Shown here: one piece after another, positions 25,031 to 33,018 of the stretch
How positions within the stretch are numbered: the stretch's first letter is position 1
Layout: each line of letters opens with the position of its first letter
Assembly (NCBI GenBank): GCA_964527995.1
Contig: CAZGRP010000004.1
Location: 1 to 64,000, forward strand
Origin: CAZGRP01 sp964527995
GTDB taxonomy: Bacteria; Zhuqueibacterota; Zhuqueibacteria; Oceanimicrobiales; CAZGRP01
Direction of reading: 5' to 3'
DNA length: 64,000 nt
The notes under the pieces: generated by a model
Seen by the model: the letters and a program-made list of their open reading frames with translations, nothing else
Databases searched by the model: none
What the model was told of the DNA's origin: nothing
Translations under genes and position numbers: made by a program

Positions 25031-25261
25031 TCAACGACCGGCGACAGTGCTCGCTGCGCCGCCGTCCTGTGTGCGCCGCGGGGATTGAGAAGCGCCGTTC
25101 TGATCGCCTGTCGCCGCTGCCGGCTGGCGGGCGAGGACATACCCGCCTGGCTTGATATCCACAGGAATGTCGCATTGCGACAGATTCGTGGCGCCCATGA
25201 TCGCCAGAACCAGCAAGAGGAGAAACAGCACCAGAGCCATGGCGGGCGAAGGTTCTTTCAT
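25031..25261 (-). CDS. Small single-pass membrane protein
   Basis: 76 residues. After a short polar start comes one strong hydrophobic helix (AMALVLFLLLLVLAIMGA, about residues 7-24) and then a polar, low-complexity tail. The ATG at 25261 has GGAGG 9 bases upstream, which supports a real gene. The function is unknown. It is first in a small minus-strand run with the helical protein and mqnD. Confidence 0.45.
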   Translation of the reverse strand: MKEPSPAMALVLFLLLLVLAIMGATNLSQCDIPVDIKPGGYVLARQPAAATGDQNGASQSPRRTQDGGAASTVAGR

Positions 25262-25675
25262 CGATGGAGCCTCCAGATAGGGCCTTGAAGCTGCAGTTGG
25301 AAATCCTGCCACGCAATCGATAGGCAAAGGTAAGAGATTGAGTCACGGAACGCAACCAGATTCTTGTAGAAATCCTGTACCTGCCGCGCCGCCCGCGACA
25401 GACCTGCCATCGGTGGATGACATTCTTTCCCACTGGAGTCGGAGCGATGGCTGAAACTGTGGCAGAAAGTTCTGAAAAATGTTCCGAGCGTTCTGGTTCA
25501 GGAGGATGAACAGGGAGCGCCGTAAGCAAGTTCTTAAGTTTCGTAAAAACACTGAATTGGATTGGTTGGTTTTCGGCGGTTGTTCTGGCACGCGGGTTGC
25601 AAAATGCAACTACGAAGGATCATGTTCAACAGCATGGACGTGATCGACCTACGAGAGGTAAGGAGGTGAGTGGCA
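25262..25675. other. Divergent regulatory region upstream of hsp20
   Basis: About 410 bases without a supportable gene. It holds the sigma-54 promoter at 25586-25601. Upstream of it I see AT-rich sequence (25525-25565) but no clear paired activator site and no CIRCE element. Confidence 0.6.
25586..25601 (+). promoter_or_regulatory. Sigma-54 (-24/-12) promoter
   Basis: TGGCACG-N4-TTGCA, a full match to the sigma-54 consensus, with the required 10 bases between GG and GC. It predicts a start near 25612, about 65 bases before the first hsp20 ATG, which has a strong ribosome site. Confidence 0.8.
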
Positions 25676-26122
25676 ATGCTGGAGACTTTGAGTCCTGTTC
25701 TCAGGTCGGAGCCGTTCAGGGAATTGGCCCGGCTACGTGAGCGGCTGGATCGGATGCTGGAGGACCTTATGCGCATGGAGCCGAGCGCGCGCTGGGAGTA
25801 CAACTTCCCGCCTTGCAACCTGATCAACACCGATGATGAGCTGGTTCTCTATTGTGAGCTCCCTGGCGTCAGCCGCGAGGACTTCCATGTGGAGGTCATC
25901 GACAACCGCCTGATGCTGCGTGGAGAAAAGAAGTTTCCAGAGTTGCCTGAGGGCGCCCATTGGGTGTGCAATGAGCGCAGCTATGGCCAGTTCAATCGCA
26001 ACATCGAGCTTCCATACCCTGTCGATCGCAGCAAGGTGAAGGCCACATTCCACGATGGGGTCCTGGAAGTCCATCTGCCCAAGACCGATGAGGTTCGGGC
26101 AAAGGAGATCGAGGTCCGTTGA
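25676..26122 (+). CDS. Hsp20-family small heat-shock protein (copy 1)
   Basis: A 148-residue ATP-independent chaperone. The alpha-crystallin domain runs from about residue 43 to 140: LVLYCELPGVSREDF, LRGEKKFPE and the strand pair ending DGVLEVHLPK (A-x-x-x-n-GVL motif). The C-terminal IEV is the I-x-I/V anchor used for oligomer assembly. AAGGAGGTGA lies 7 bases before the ATG at 25676; the GTG two codons earlier is too close to that site. A second hsp20 follows within 100 bases. The upstream promoter is of sigma-54 type rather than sigma-32 or CIRCE/HrcA. Confidence 0.93.
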   Translation: MLETLSPVLRSEPFRELARLRERLDRMLEDLMRMEPSARWEYNFPPCNLINTDDELVLYCELPGVSREDFHVEVIDNRLMLRGEKKFPELPEGAHWVCNERSYGQFNRNIELPYPVDRSKVKATFHDGVLEVHLPKTDEVRAKEIEVR

Positions 26123-26218
26123 ACAGGGGCCGAGTGTGGTTGAGACGAACTCGAGAGGCTGAGTCGGCCTCCTGGGTTGCGGAGTCATTCCGAAGATCTG
26201 GCAAGGAGGTGATGTCCG

Positions 26219-26662
26219 ATGTTGGAAAGGTATGAGCCCGCCCTGGCTACGGAGCCGTTCGAGGGGCTCCGCACGATCCGCAGCCGGATCAATCGTCTGT
26301 TCAGTGAACTGTTTCCCGAGTTCGAGCGTACCGAGGAGTGGTTCTATCCGACCTACGACATGATCGACACCAAGGACGAGGTCGTGCTCTTCGTCGAGCT
26401 GCCGGGGGTCGGCAAGAACGATTTCAAGCTGACCGTGAACAATGACATTCTGACCATCAGCGGCGAGAAGAGAAGGGTGGACATGCCCGAAGGGGCCAGC
26501 CGGCTGCGCAACGAAATCACCTACGGGAATTTCAATCGGCAGATCCGGCTGCCCTATCCCGTCGATGCCGACATGATCAAAGCGGAGCTGCGCAACGGCA
26601 TGCTGACCATCCACCTGCCCAAGAAGGAAGAGGTCAAGCCTAAGGAGATTCCGGTCAGCTAA
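26219..26662 (+). CDS. Hsp20-family small heat-shock protein (copy 2)
   Basis: A 147-residue paralogue of the preceding chaperone. The alpha-crystallin domain is clear: VVLFVELPGVGKNDF, ISGEKRRVDMPEGA and NGMLTIHLPK, with a C-terminal I-P-V anchor. The ribosome site AAGGAGGTGA has the same sequence and spacing as in copy 1, as expected after a tandem duplication. The two proteins are now clearly diverged. A terminator follows directly, so the pair forms a two-gene operon. Confidence 0.93.
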   Translation: MLERYEPALATEPFEGLRTIRSRINRLFSELFPEFERTEEWFYPTYDMIDTKDEVVLFVELPGVGKNDFKLTVNNDILTISGEKRRVDMPEGASRLRNEITYGNFNRQIRLPYPVDADMIKAELRNGMLTIHLPKKEEVKPKEIPVS

Positions 26663-26686
26663 CGAATGCCTGATCCTCGGTCAGTG

Positions 26687-26736
26687 CAGGCGGGCTTCCT
26701 TCCGGCGACAGTCGGATGGATGTCCCGCCTGTTTTT
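26687..26736 (+). terminator. Rho-independent terminator of the hsp20 operon
   Basis: CAGGCGGG (26687-26694) pairs with CCCGCCTG (26724-26731), followed by TTTTT. The loop contains a smaller imperfect stem (CCTTCCG with CGGATGG). Confidence 0.8.
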
Positions 26737-26824
26737 ATTTGCTGCCAGGTCGGCGAGCGAACTTTCAGGCCTCATGCCTGGTTGTATTTCAACAGAGAGA
26801 AAACACGGTTGGTTGGTGAAGAGG

Positions 26825-28690
26825 ATGAGGCTGAAATCAAAAATTGCCATCATCTTCGTGTTGTTGGTGATTCTGCCGCTTGCCGCCGGGATCGTCGTGT
26901 CCTTGCACGCTCTCAGCGGCTATCTGTCTTTTCAGCAATATGCGGTGATTCGGCAGACGGCGGAGCAGCTCGACGATCTGATCGGTCTGGAGAAGGAGGA
27001 CGTCCAGGCGATCGTCGAGGTGCTGAGTGGCACCCGTGCAGTGCGGCAGGCGGTGGCTGAACGCGACGTGAATCGGTTGCGCCTGCTGGCTCGAATCTAT
27101 CAGCGTCTGGCACGTGCCGATATCGTCGAGTTTCGCGACACGGACGGCCGACTTCTTCTGCGTCGGGAGCGCCGCGGGGCTGAACTTACGCAAGATGTTC
27201 ATCCCGGACCGTGGCGGGCGCCGGAGAGGCCCTCGGTTGATATTTATCCGGAGCGAGGCGAGGTGGTGATCCGGGCTACTTCGCCCGTTTTTTTCGCCGG
27301 CAAGCTGGTTGGCTCGGTGTCGGTCGCGGAGCGCCTGTCGCGCGAATTCATCGAGCGGTACAAGAGGGAGATGGGACTTGAGGTCGCCATCCTGGGGCGC
27401 AATCGCGTGCTCTACTCGACTCTGAAGGGACTACAGTTGCAGGCCCTGCCGTTGGCCGCCATCGAGTCGGCGCGCAGACAGTCCTACGGCCGCACGCGGG
27501 TTTCTGGCAAGACCTATACCATGGCCGCCTACCCGTTGCTGGGCTCCGACGGACGCTATCAGGGCGCACTGCTTCTTTTTCAGATCGAGACCACGTTTCG
27601 AGCGGCAGTGGCGCGGGCGCGCCGGGCGATTGCCCTGGCTGGAGTGCTCTCGCTTACCTACGCCCTGGGCGTTGGCTACGTGGCGACGCGGCGACTGCAG
27701 GCCCCGATTTTCGAGCTGCAACAAAAGATGCATCAGGTGATGACGGGCAATTATGACGTCGAGGTGCGCGTCCGCACCTCGGATGAGTTCCGCGACCTCG
27801 CCGAAGGTTTCAACAGAATGTTGAACCAGATCCGCCGGTCCCGAGAGCATTTGCGCATTCAGAACCAGCGACTGCGGGCTTTCGCCAGAGCCATGCAGCG
27901 CGAGCTGGACGTAGCCGGGCAGGTTCAGTCTCTGTTGATCCCGGAAGAGTACACCGACGACCGGGTCTCCGTCAGGGTGCAATACTTCCCGATGCTGCGG
28001 GTTGGTGGGGATTACGCTTATTTGCATATGAGCGACGAAGGAGTCGGGTATTTCATCATCGCCGACGTGTCGGGGCATGGGGTAGCTGCCGCCCTTCTGA
28101 TGAGCAGAGTCAGTGCCGAGGTTGAGAATCTGGTGCGCAGCGACGCACCGATCGCTGATCTGATTTCGCATCTGAACCGTTTCATCTACGAAAACTTTTC
28201 TTCCACAGGGATGTACGTGACCTTCTTCTGTGCCCGTGTTCAGTTTCAGACGGGATGGATCGAGTATGGAAATGCTGGCCATCCGGCACAGTGGCTGTTT
28301 CGAGCCCGTGCTGACGAAGTCGTGGAGCTGCCTGCCCTGAACCTGCCGCTCGGTGCCTTCCCAGCGGAAACATTCGGCGAGCCCATGACGAAGACCGTTC
28401 CGTTCGAAGTCGGCGACCGCTTCTTTCTATTCACCGACGGCATGTTCGAGGTCAGCGACCCCGAGGGGAACCCTCTCGGGCTCGGACGCCTGCGAGGGAT
28501 TCTCGAGGAGGCTCTGAGACACTCCGAGGAGGTTCCCATCGAGTACGTGGTGAACGCCGTGAAGAAGTACAGCGGCGGCCGTTTCGAGGACGACGCGCTG
28601 TTCGTGTCGGTACGATTCCTGGGTGGGCCGGCGAGGCCGGAACCGGTGGCAGCGGCAGCGGCGGAGGCTGTCGGGGCAGAGAAGGTATGA
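26825..28690 (+). CDS. Membrane-bound PP2C/SpoIIE-type phosphatase with sensor and HAMP domains
   Basis: A 621-residue signalling phosphatase. A first membrane helix (about residues 6-28) is followed by an extracytoplasmic sensor of about 230 residues (dCache-like, judged from layout), a second helix (about 267-287), a HAMP domain (about 288-345) and a C-terminal SpoIIE/PP2C domain. In that domain RVGGDYAYLHM, IADVSGHGVAAALLMS, GNAGHPAQWLF and FEDDALFVSVRF carry the metal-binding aspartates. Such enzymes usually dephosphorylate anti-sigma-factor antagonists. No such partner is adjacent; two CBS-pair genes follow. The frame opens at 26666, but that stretch is the hsp20 terminator, so the start is the ATG at 26825 or the GTG three codons before it. 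Confidence 0.9.
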   Translation: MRLKSKIAIIFVLLVILPLAAGIVVSLHALSGYLSFQQYAVIRQTAEQLDDLIGLEKEDVQAIVEVLSGTRAVRQAVAERDVNRLRLLARIYQRLARADIVEFRDTDGRLLLRRERRGAELTQDVHPGPWRAPERPSVDIYPERGEVVIRATSPVFFAGKLVGSVSVAERLSREFIERYKREMGLEVAILGRNRVLYSTLKGLQLQALPLAAIESARRQSYGRTRVSGKTYTMAAYPLLGSDGRYQGALLLFQIETTFRAAVARARRAIALAGVLSLTYALGVGYVATRRLQAPIFELQQKMHQVMTGNYDVEVRVRTSDEFRDLAEGFNRMLNQIRRSREHLRIQNQRLRAFARAMQRELDVAGQVQSLLIPEEYTDDRVSVRVQYFPMLRVGGDYAYLHMSDEGVGYFIIADVSGHGVAAALLMSRVSAEVENLVRSDAPIADLISHLNRFIYENFSSTGMYVTFFCARVQFQTGWIEYGNAGHPAQWLFRARADEVVELPALNLPLGAFPAETFGEPMTKTVPFEVGDRFFLFTDGMFEVSDPEGNPLGLGRLRGILEEALRHSEEVPIEYVVNAVKKYSGGRFEDDALFVSVRFLGGPARPEPVAAAAAEAVGAEKV

Positions 28691-28755
28691 TGCGGGTGGT
28701 AGCCGGACCCGGAGCGGCCGAAGCGAGGCAACGGCGGGACTTTGATTGATTCAGG

Positions 28756-28784
28756 TTGATTTTTTAAGGACAGTTGGGTACATT
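28756..28784 (+). promoter_or_regulatory. Possible sigma-70-type promoter
   Basis: TTGATT, a 17-base spacer, TACATT. It lies about 80 bases before the first CBS-pair gene. Confidence 0.45.
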
Positions 28785-28862
28785 AGGTACTGTTATGTCA
28801 ACAGCCCGGCAGGCTTTTCTGAGGCCAACCGGGCAATTTCATACGTCGTCAGGAGAGAACTT

Positions 28863-29279
28863 ATGGATGTCGGCACCCTTCGTTTGCCCATCGCGAGCCT
28901 GAAGCCGCATTCGCCTATTTGTGTTTCGATGGGGACCTCCGTCTTGGAGGCTGTACGCAGGATGAATGACCAGCACATCGGCTGCCTTTGCGTCGTTCGC
29001 GACGGCGTTCTTCAGGGCATCGTGACAGAAAGAGACGTCCTCACCAAAGTGGTGGGCAGACGCCGCGACCCGAAAGGGCTGAAAGTTGAAGATATCATGA
29101 CGCCGGACCCAGAGTATCTGTGGGAGGGAGACACGGTGGCGTTCGCCCTGAACCGCATGCACGTCGGCGGCTTTCGGCATGTGCCGCTTATTGATGGCGC
29201 AGGACGGCCGACGGGCATCATATCGGTCAAGGACATCGTGGCTCACCTGACACAGTGGTTCGAGGCCGGGCGAAAGTGA
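28863..29279 (+). CDS. CBS-pair domain protein (copy 1)
   Basis: A 138-residue protein made of two CBS domains and little else. The first is about residues 10-70 (SVLEAVRRMNDQHIGCLCVV, then GIVTERDVLTKVV), the second about 75-135 (IMTPDPEYLWEGDTVAFALN, then GIISVKDIVAHL). CBS pairs bind adenine nucleotides and usually regulate a partner. AGGAGAG precedes the ATG; an earlier frame start at 28746 lies inside the promoter-like region. It is followed closely by a second CBS-pair gene, and both may respond to cell energy state. Confidence 0.88.
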   Translation: MDVGTLRLPIASLKPHSPICVSMGTSVLEAVRRMNDQHIGCLCVVRDGVLQGIVTERDVLTKVVGRRRDPKGLKVEDIMTPDPEYLWEGDTVAFALNRMHVGGFRHVPLIDGAGRPTGIISVKDIVAHLTQWFEAGRK

Positions 29280-29361
29280 TCGATGGAGGCGTTTGCGTGG
29301 CGCCCACGGGGCTGGCACGGTTTGCCAGCGGCGGCCGCCATCCGGCCAACCGAGCTGTGAG

Positions 29362-29925
29362 ATGAAGGAAGAACTGGAGGATTCGGCGGTGGAATTATTT
29401 GAGTTTGACGACGAGTTTCAAGAGTGGCAAGAGGAGATCGACGAGGCCGAGCAGAAGCTGTCGAAGGAGGCACTCCTCGAGCCAGTCACGGCGCTGCCTT
29501 TGAGGGATCCGACCACTCTGCCCGCCGGTGCCAGCGTCATCGAGGCCGTGGATCTGCTGGTGCGAGAGAGCGTCGGCGCGGTGCTGGTAGTGCGTGAGGG
29601 CCATCTGGAGGGTATCTTTTCAGAGCGCGACCTTCTGCGCCTCCTGTCCGAGCCGGACGCGGATCTTTCCGCGACCAGGGTCGATCAGGTGATGACCCGC
29701 GAGCCACAGTCTTTGCGAGCAGACAATTCGATTGCCGACGCCTTGTCGTTGATGCATCGCGGCGGCTATCGCCACGTTCCGATTGTAGATGAGGAGCGCA
29801 GGCCTGTGGGGATTGTTTCGGTGCGCGATATCGTCGGCTACATTGTCGACTATTTCCCGCAGGAGGTGCTCAACCTGCCGCCTCACCCGCTGCATCGCGG
29901 AGCCAGGGAACGTGAGGGGGCATGA
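29362..29925 (+). CDS. CBS-pair domain protein (copy 2)
   Basis: A 187-residue protein with an acidic helical N-terminus of about 45 residues (MKEELEDSAVELFEFDDEF...) and then two CBS domains: about residues 50-110 (AGASVIEAVDLLVRESVGAV, GIFSERDLLRLL) and 115-175 (QVMTREPQSLRADNSIADAL, GIVSVRDIVGYI). It is similar in layout to the preceding gene but longer. I prefer the ATG at 29362 over a TTG at 29293, though the ribosome site is weak. The partner is unknown; the SpoIIE phosphatase upstream is a candidate. Confidence 0.85.
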   Translation: MKEELEDSAVELFEFDDEFQEWQEEIDEAEQKLSKEALLEPVTALPLRDPTTLPAGASVIEAVDLLVRESVGAVLVVREGHLEGIFSERDLLRLLSEPDADLSATRVDQVMTREPQSLRADNSIADALSLMHRGGYRHVPIVDEERRPVGIVSVRDIVGYIVDYFPQEVLNLPPHPLHRGAREREGA

Positions 29926-29979
29926 TTTTGGAATTCAACTATACTGTATGACCTGTCATTTTCGGAGATGCACGCTGTC

Positions 29980-31818
29980 ATGTCTAAGACGAAAGAAGTA
30001 GTTCCAGAGGTGACGATCCGGCTGGCCGGGGATTCCGGCGACGGGATGCAGTTGGCCGGCAATGAGCTGGCAACCACCTCAGCGATGGTGGGCAACGACA
30101 TCGGCACCTACCCCGACTTTCCGGCCGAGATCCGTGCTCCGGCCGGCACGTTACCGGGCGTCAGCGGATTCCAGCTGCACTTCAGCAGCTATGACATCCA
30201 TACCCCAGGCGACGAGTACGACGTGCTGGTGGCCATGAATCCAGCGGCGCTGAAGACCAATCTGAAGGGCCTGAAGCCGAACGGAATCCTCATCGTCAAC
30301 ACCGACGCCTTCAGCGAGCGCAACCTTCAGTTGGCCCACTACGACAACAACCCGCTTGAGGACGGTTCGCTGGACAAGTACCAGCTTTTTCCGGTCGACG
30401 TCACCACGTTGACCCGCAAGGCGCTGGAGGAGTTGGAGCTGTCGCAGAAGGTGGTCGACCGGTGCAAGAATTTCTTCGCACTGGGAATGATCTTCTGGCT
30501 GTTCAACCGGCCGATGGATCATGCCATCAACTTGATCAAAGAGAAGTTCGCCAAGAAGCCGGAACTGATTGAGGCCAATACTCGCGCTCTGAAAGCGGGC
30601 TACACGTACTGCGAGGCAACCGAGCTGTTTGCTACCTCCTATGAAGTCCGGCCTGCGAAGCTGGCGCCGGGCAAGTATCGCAACGTCAGCGGCAATACCG
30701 GATTGGCGCTTGGTTTGGTCGCGGCGGCCCAGAAGGCGGGTTTGCCGCTCTTTCTTGGCAGCTACCCGATCACTCCTGCCAGCGATATCCTGCACGAGCT
30801 TTCTCGCTACAAGAACTTCGGCGTCATCACTTTCCAGGCTGAAGACGAGATTGCGGCCGTCACTGCCGCGATTGGTGCTTCCTACACCGGCGGCATCGGG
30901 GTCACTTCGACCAGTGGCCCTGGCATGGCCTTGAAAACAGAAGCGATCGGTCTGGCGGTGAGTGCAGAGCTGCCGCTGGTGGTAATCGACGTGCAGCGGG
31001 CCGGGCCCAGCACCGGCATGCCGACGAAGACCGAGCAGGCCGATCTCCTGTTTGCGGTGTACGGCCGCAACAGCGAAGCACCGGTCGCCGTGCTGGCGGC
31101 GTCACGGCCGTCCGATTGTTTCGACGCCGCCTTCGAAGCGGTTCGCATGGCCATCAAGTATATGACGCCTGTGATCCTGCTGTCGGACGGCTATCTGGCG
31201 AATGGTGCCGAGCCGTGGCACATCCCGGACGTCGATCGGTTGCCGGAGATCCCGGTGCATTTCGCCAAGGACCCGGAGAGTTTCGCCCCCTATCTTCGGG
31301 ACGAGCACACTCTGGCGCGACCGTGGGCCGTTCCAGGTACACCCGGCCTGGAGCACCGCATCGGTGGCCTGGAGAAGGAGGCCGTGGCCGGGAACGTCAG
31401 CTACGATCCCCGGAACCACGAGTACATGGTGCGGATACGTGAGGAAAAGATCGAGCGTATCGCTGAGGAGCTGCCGCCCACTGAAGTGGATGGCCCTGAG
31501 AAAGGAGACCTTCTCGTCTTGGGATGGGGAAGCACGTACGGTCCGATTCGCACCGCCGTGGAACGCAAGCAACGGGAAGGCAAATCCGTTGCGCGCGCCC
31601 ACCTGCGCTGGCTCAATCCACTGCCAAAGGATCTTGAGAGCGTGCTGCGACGCTACAAGCACGTGCTGATTCCCGAGAACAACCGGGGTCACTTGACCAC
31701 ACTCCTGCGCGCCAAGTTCCTGATGCCCGTTATCAGCCAGAGCAAGGTTCAGGGACAACCGTTTGCTGCTTCGGAGATTGAAGATAAGATCGATGAAATA
31801 CTCGGAGGTGCATCATGA
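29980..31818 (+). CDS. korA: 2-oxoacid (2-oxoglutarate):ferredoxin oxidoreductase, fused gamma-alpha subunit
   Basis: A 612-residue subunit of the oxygen-sensitive enzyme that converts 2-oxoglutarate (or another 2-oxoacid) to an acyl-CoA while reducing ferredoxin. The N-terminal third is the gamma domain (IRLAGDSGDGMQLAGNELA, about residues 8-26; PDFPAEIRAPAG). From about residue 205 the alpha domain follows, with the YPITP motif (GSYPITPASDIL) and TSTSGPGMALKTEAIGLAV. The gamma-alpha fusion is the usual KorA form in many bacteria. I start at the second ATG (29980); the one at 29968 is also possible. It overlaps korB by ATGA, and together they form the enzyme. Confidence 0.92.
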   Translation: MSKTKEVVPEVTIRLAGDSGDGMQLAGNELATTSAMVGNDIGTYPDFPAEIRAPAGTLPGVSGFQLHFSSYDIHTPGDEYDVLVAMNPAALKTNLKGLKPNGILIVNTDAFSERNLQLAHYDNNPLEDGSLDKYQLFPVDVTTLTRKALEELELSQKVVDRCKNFFALGMIFWLFNRPMDHAINLIKEKFAKKPELIEANTRALKAGYTYCEATELFATSYEVRPAKLAPGKYRNVSGNTGLALGLVAAAQKAGLPLFLGSYPITPASDILHELSRYKNFGVITFQAEDEIAAVTAAIGASYTGGIGVTSTSGPGMALKTEAIGLAVSAELPLVVIDVQRAGPSTGMPTKTEQADLLFAVYGRNSEAPVAVLAASRPSDCFDAAFEAVRMAIKYMTPVILLSDGYLANGAEPWHIPDVDRLPEIPVHFAKDPESFAPYLRDEHTLARPWAVPGTPGLEHRIGGLEKEAVAGNVSYDPRNHEYMVRIREEKIERIAEELPPTEVDGPEKGDLLVLGWGSTYGPIRTAVERKQREGKSVARAHLRWLNPLPKDLESVLRRYKHVLIPENNRGHLTTLLRAKFLMPVISQSKVQGQPFAASEIEDKIDEILGGAS

Positions 31819-32867
31819 GTACGGCCTTGGAGACGAGCTCGCCGAATGGCCCGGCGACCCTCGGTCTCACCAAGAAAGATTTCGAATCGGACCAGGAGGT
31901 TCGCTGGTGTCCGGGCTGCGGCGACTATTCGATTCTGGCCCAGGTGCAGCGCACGCTACCGGAGCTGGGCATCCCGAAGGAGAGGTATGTGTTCGTCTCC
32001 GGCATCGGCTGCTCCAGCCGCTTCCCCTACTATATGAACACGTACGGCTTTCATACCATCCATGGCCGGGCGCCCGGAATCGCCTCGGGCATCAAGCTGG
32101 TCAATCCGGAGCTGTCGGTATGGGTGGTCACCGGCGATGGCGACGGCCTCAGCATCGGTGGGAATCACTTTATCCATCTGATGCGACGCAACCTGGACAT
32201 CAACGTCATCCTTTTCAACAACCGCATCTACGGGTTGACCAAGGGGCAGTACTCACCGACGTCGGAACTGGGCAAGATCACCAAGTCGTCTCCCTTTGGA
32301 ACGCTGGACTATCCCTTCAATCCGATCAGCGTGGCCATTGGAGCGGGGGCGACTTTCGTGGCTCGCACCATGGATCGCGACCCGAAACACATGCAGCGGG
32401 TGTTGAGGCGGGCAGCCGAGCACAAAGGTACCTCTTTCGTTGAGGTCTTCCAGAATTGCAACATTTTCAACGACGGTGCCTACTTCAAGTACACGGAGAA
32501 GGACACCCGGCCGGAGACGACGGTCTACCTGGAGCATGGCAAACCCCTCATCTTTGGCGCCAAGCGTGACAAAGGCATCCTCCTGCGTGGGTTCAAACCG
32601 GAGGTCGTGTCCCTGGCCGACGGCAAGCATAGCGTCGAGGATCTTCTGGTTCACGATGAAGCGCAGGAGGAACCGACGCTGGCCTTCATCCTCAGTCACA
32701 TGATCGAAGATCCCACTCTGCCCGTGCCCCTGGGTGTCTTTCGTGCGGTGGAGCGCATGGTATACGAGGAGGGCGCTTACGAGCAGATCGCCGTGGCCAA
32801 AGAGCGCATGGGTGAGCCGGATTTGCAGAAGCTCCTGGAGTCGGGGGACACCTGGGAGGTGAAGTAG
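31815..32867 (+). CDS. korB: 2-oxoacid (2-oxoglutarate):ferredoxin oxidoreductase, beta subunit
   Basis: A 350-residue thiamine-diphosphate-binding beta subunit. WCPGCGDYSIL (about residues 32-42) provides the first cysteines for the Fe-S cluster. GDGDGLSIGGNHFIHLMRRN (about 107-126) is the ThDP/Mg motif, followed by LFNNRIYGLTKGQ(Y)SPTS, the KorB-type signature. It starts inside the korA stop (ATGA) and ends just before a strong terminator, so korAB is a closed two-gene unit. Beta subunits of this length act on 2-oxoglutarate in most characterised cases, but pyruvate or branched-chain 2-oxoacids cannot be excluded. Confidence 0.93.
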   Translation: MSTALETSSPNGPATLGLTKKDFESDQEVRWCPGCGDYSILAQVQRTLPELGIPKERYVFVSGIGCSSRFPYYMNTYGFHTIHGRAPGIASGIKLVNPELSVWVVTGDGDGLSIGGNHFIHLMRRNLDINVILFNNRIYGLTKGQYSPTSELGKITKSSPFGTLDYPFNPISVAIGAGATFVARTMDRDPKHMQRVLRRAAEHKGTSFVEVFQNCNIFNDGAYFKYTEKDTRPETTVYLEHGKPLIFGAKRDKGILLRGFKPEVVSLADGKHSVEDLLVHDEAQEEPTLAFILSHMIEDPTLPVPLGVFRAVERMVYEEGAYEQIAVAKERMGEPDLQKLLESGDTWEVK

Positions 32868-32899
32868 AGAACGGAATGATCGAATTCGTTGTTGGATCG

Positions 32900-32927
32900 G
32901 CGCCCGCTTTGGCGGGCGCTTTTTTTT
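32900..32927 (+). terminator. Rho-independent terminator after korAB
   Basis: GCGCCCGC, loop TTTG, GCGGGCGC, then eight T. A textbook intrinsic terminator. Confidence 0.95.
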
Positions 32928-32982
32928 GCCCGGAGGTGGCGGCATGGCTCGACCGGCCCGGGGGAGGGGCACGGGCCGGCGA

Positions 32983-33011
32983 TTGACATTCGGTTAAATT
33001 TTTGTTACTAT
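32983..33011 (+). promoter_or_regulatory. Sigma-70-type promoter, apparently giving a leaderless transcript
   Basis: TTGACA, a 17-base spacer, TACTAT. The -10 box ends only 7 bases before the ATG at 33019, so transcription should begin at or within a base of the start codon. There is no ribosome site between promoter and ATG. Confidence 0.7.
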
Positions 33012-33018
33012 CAAATGG

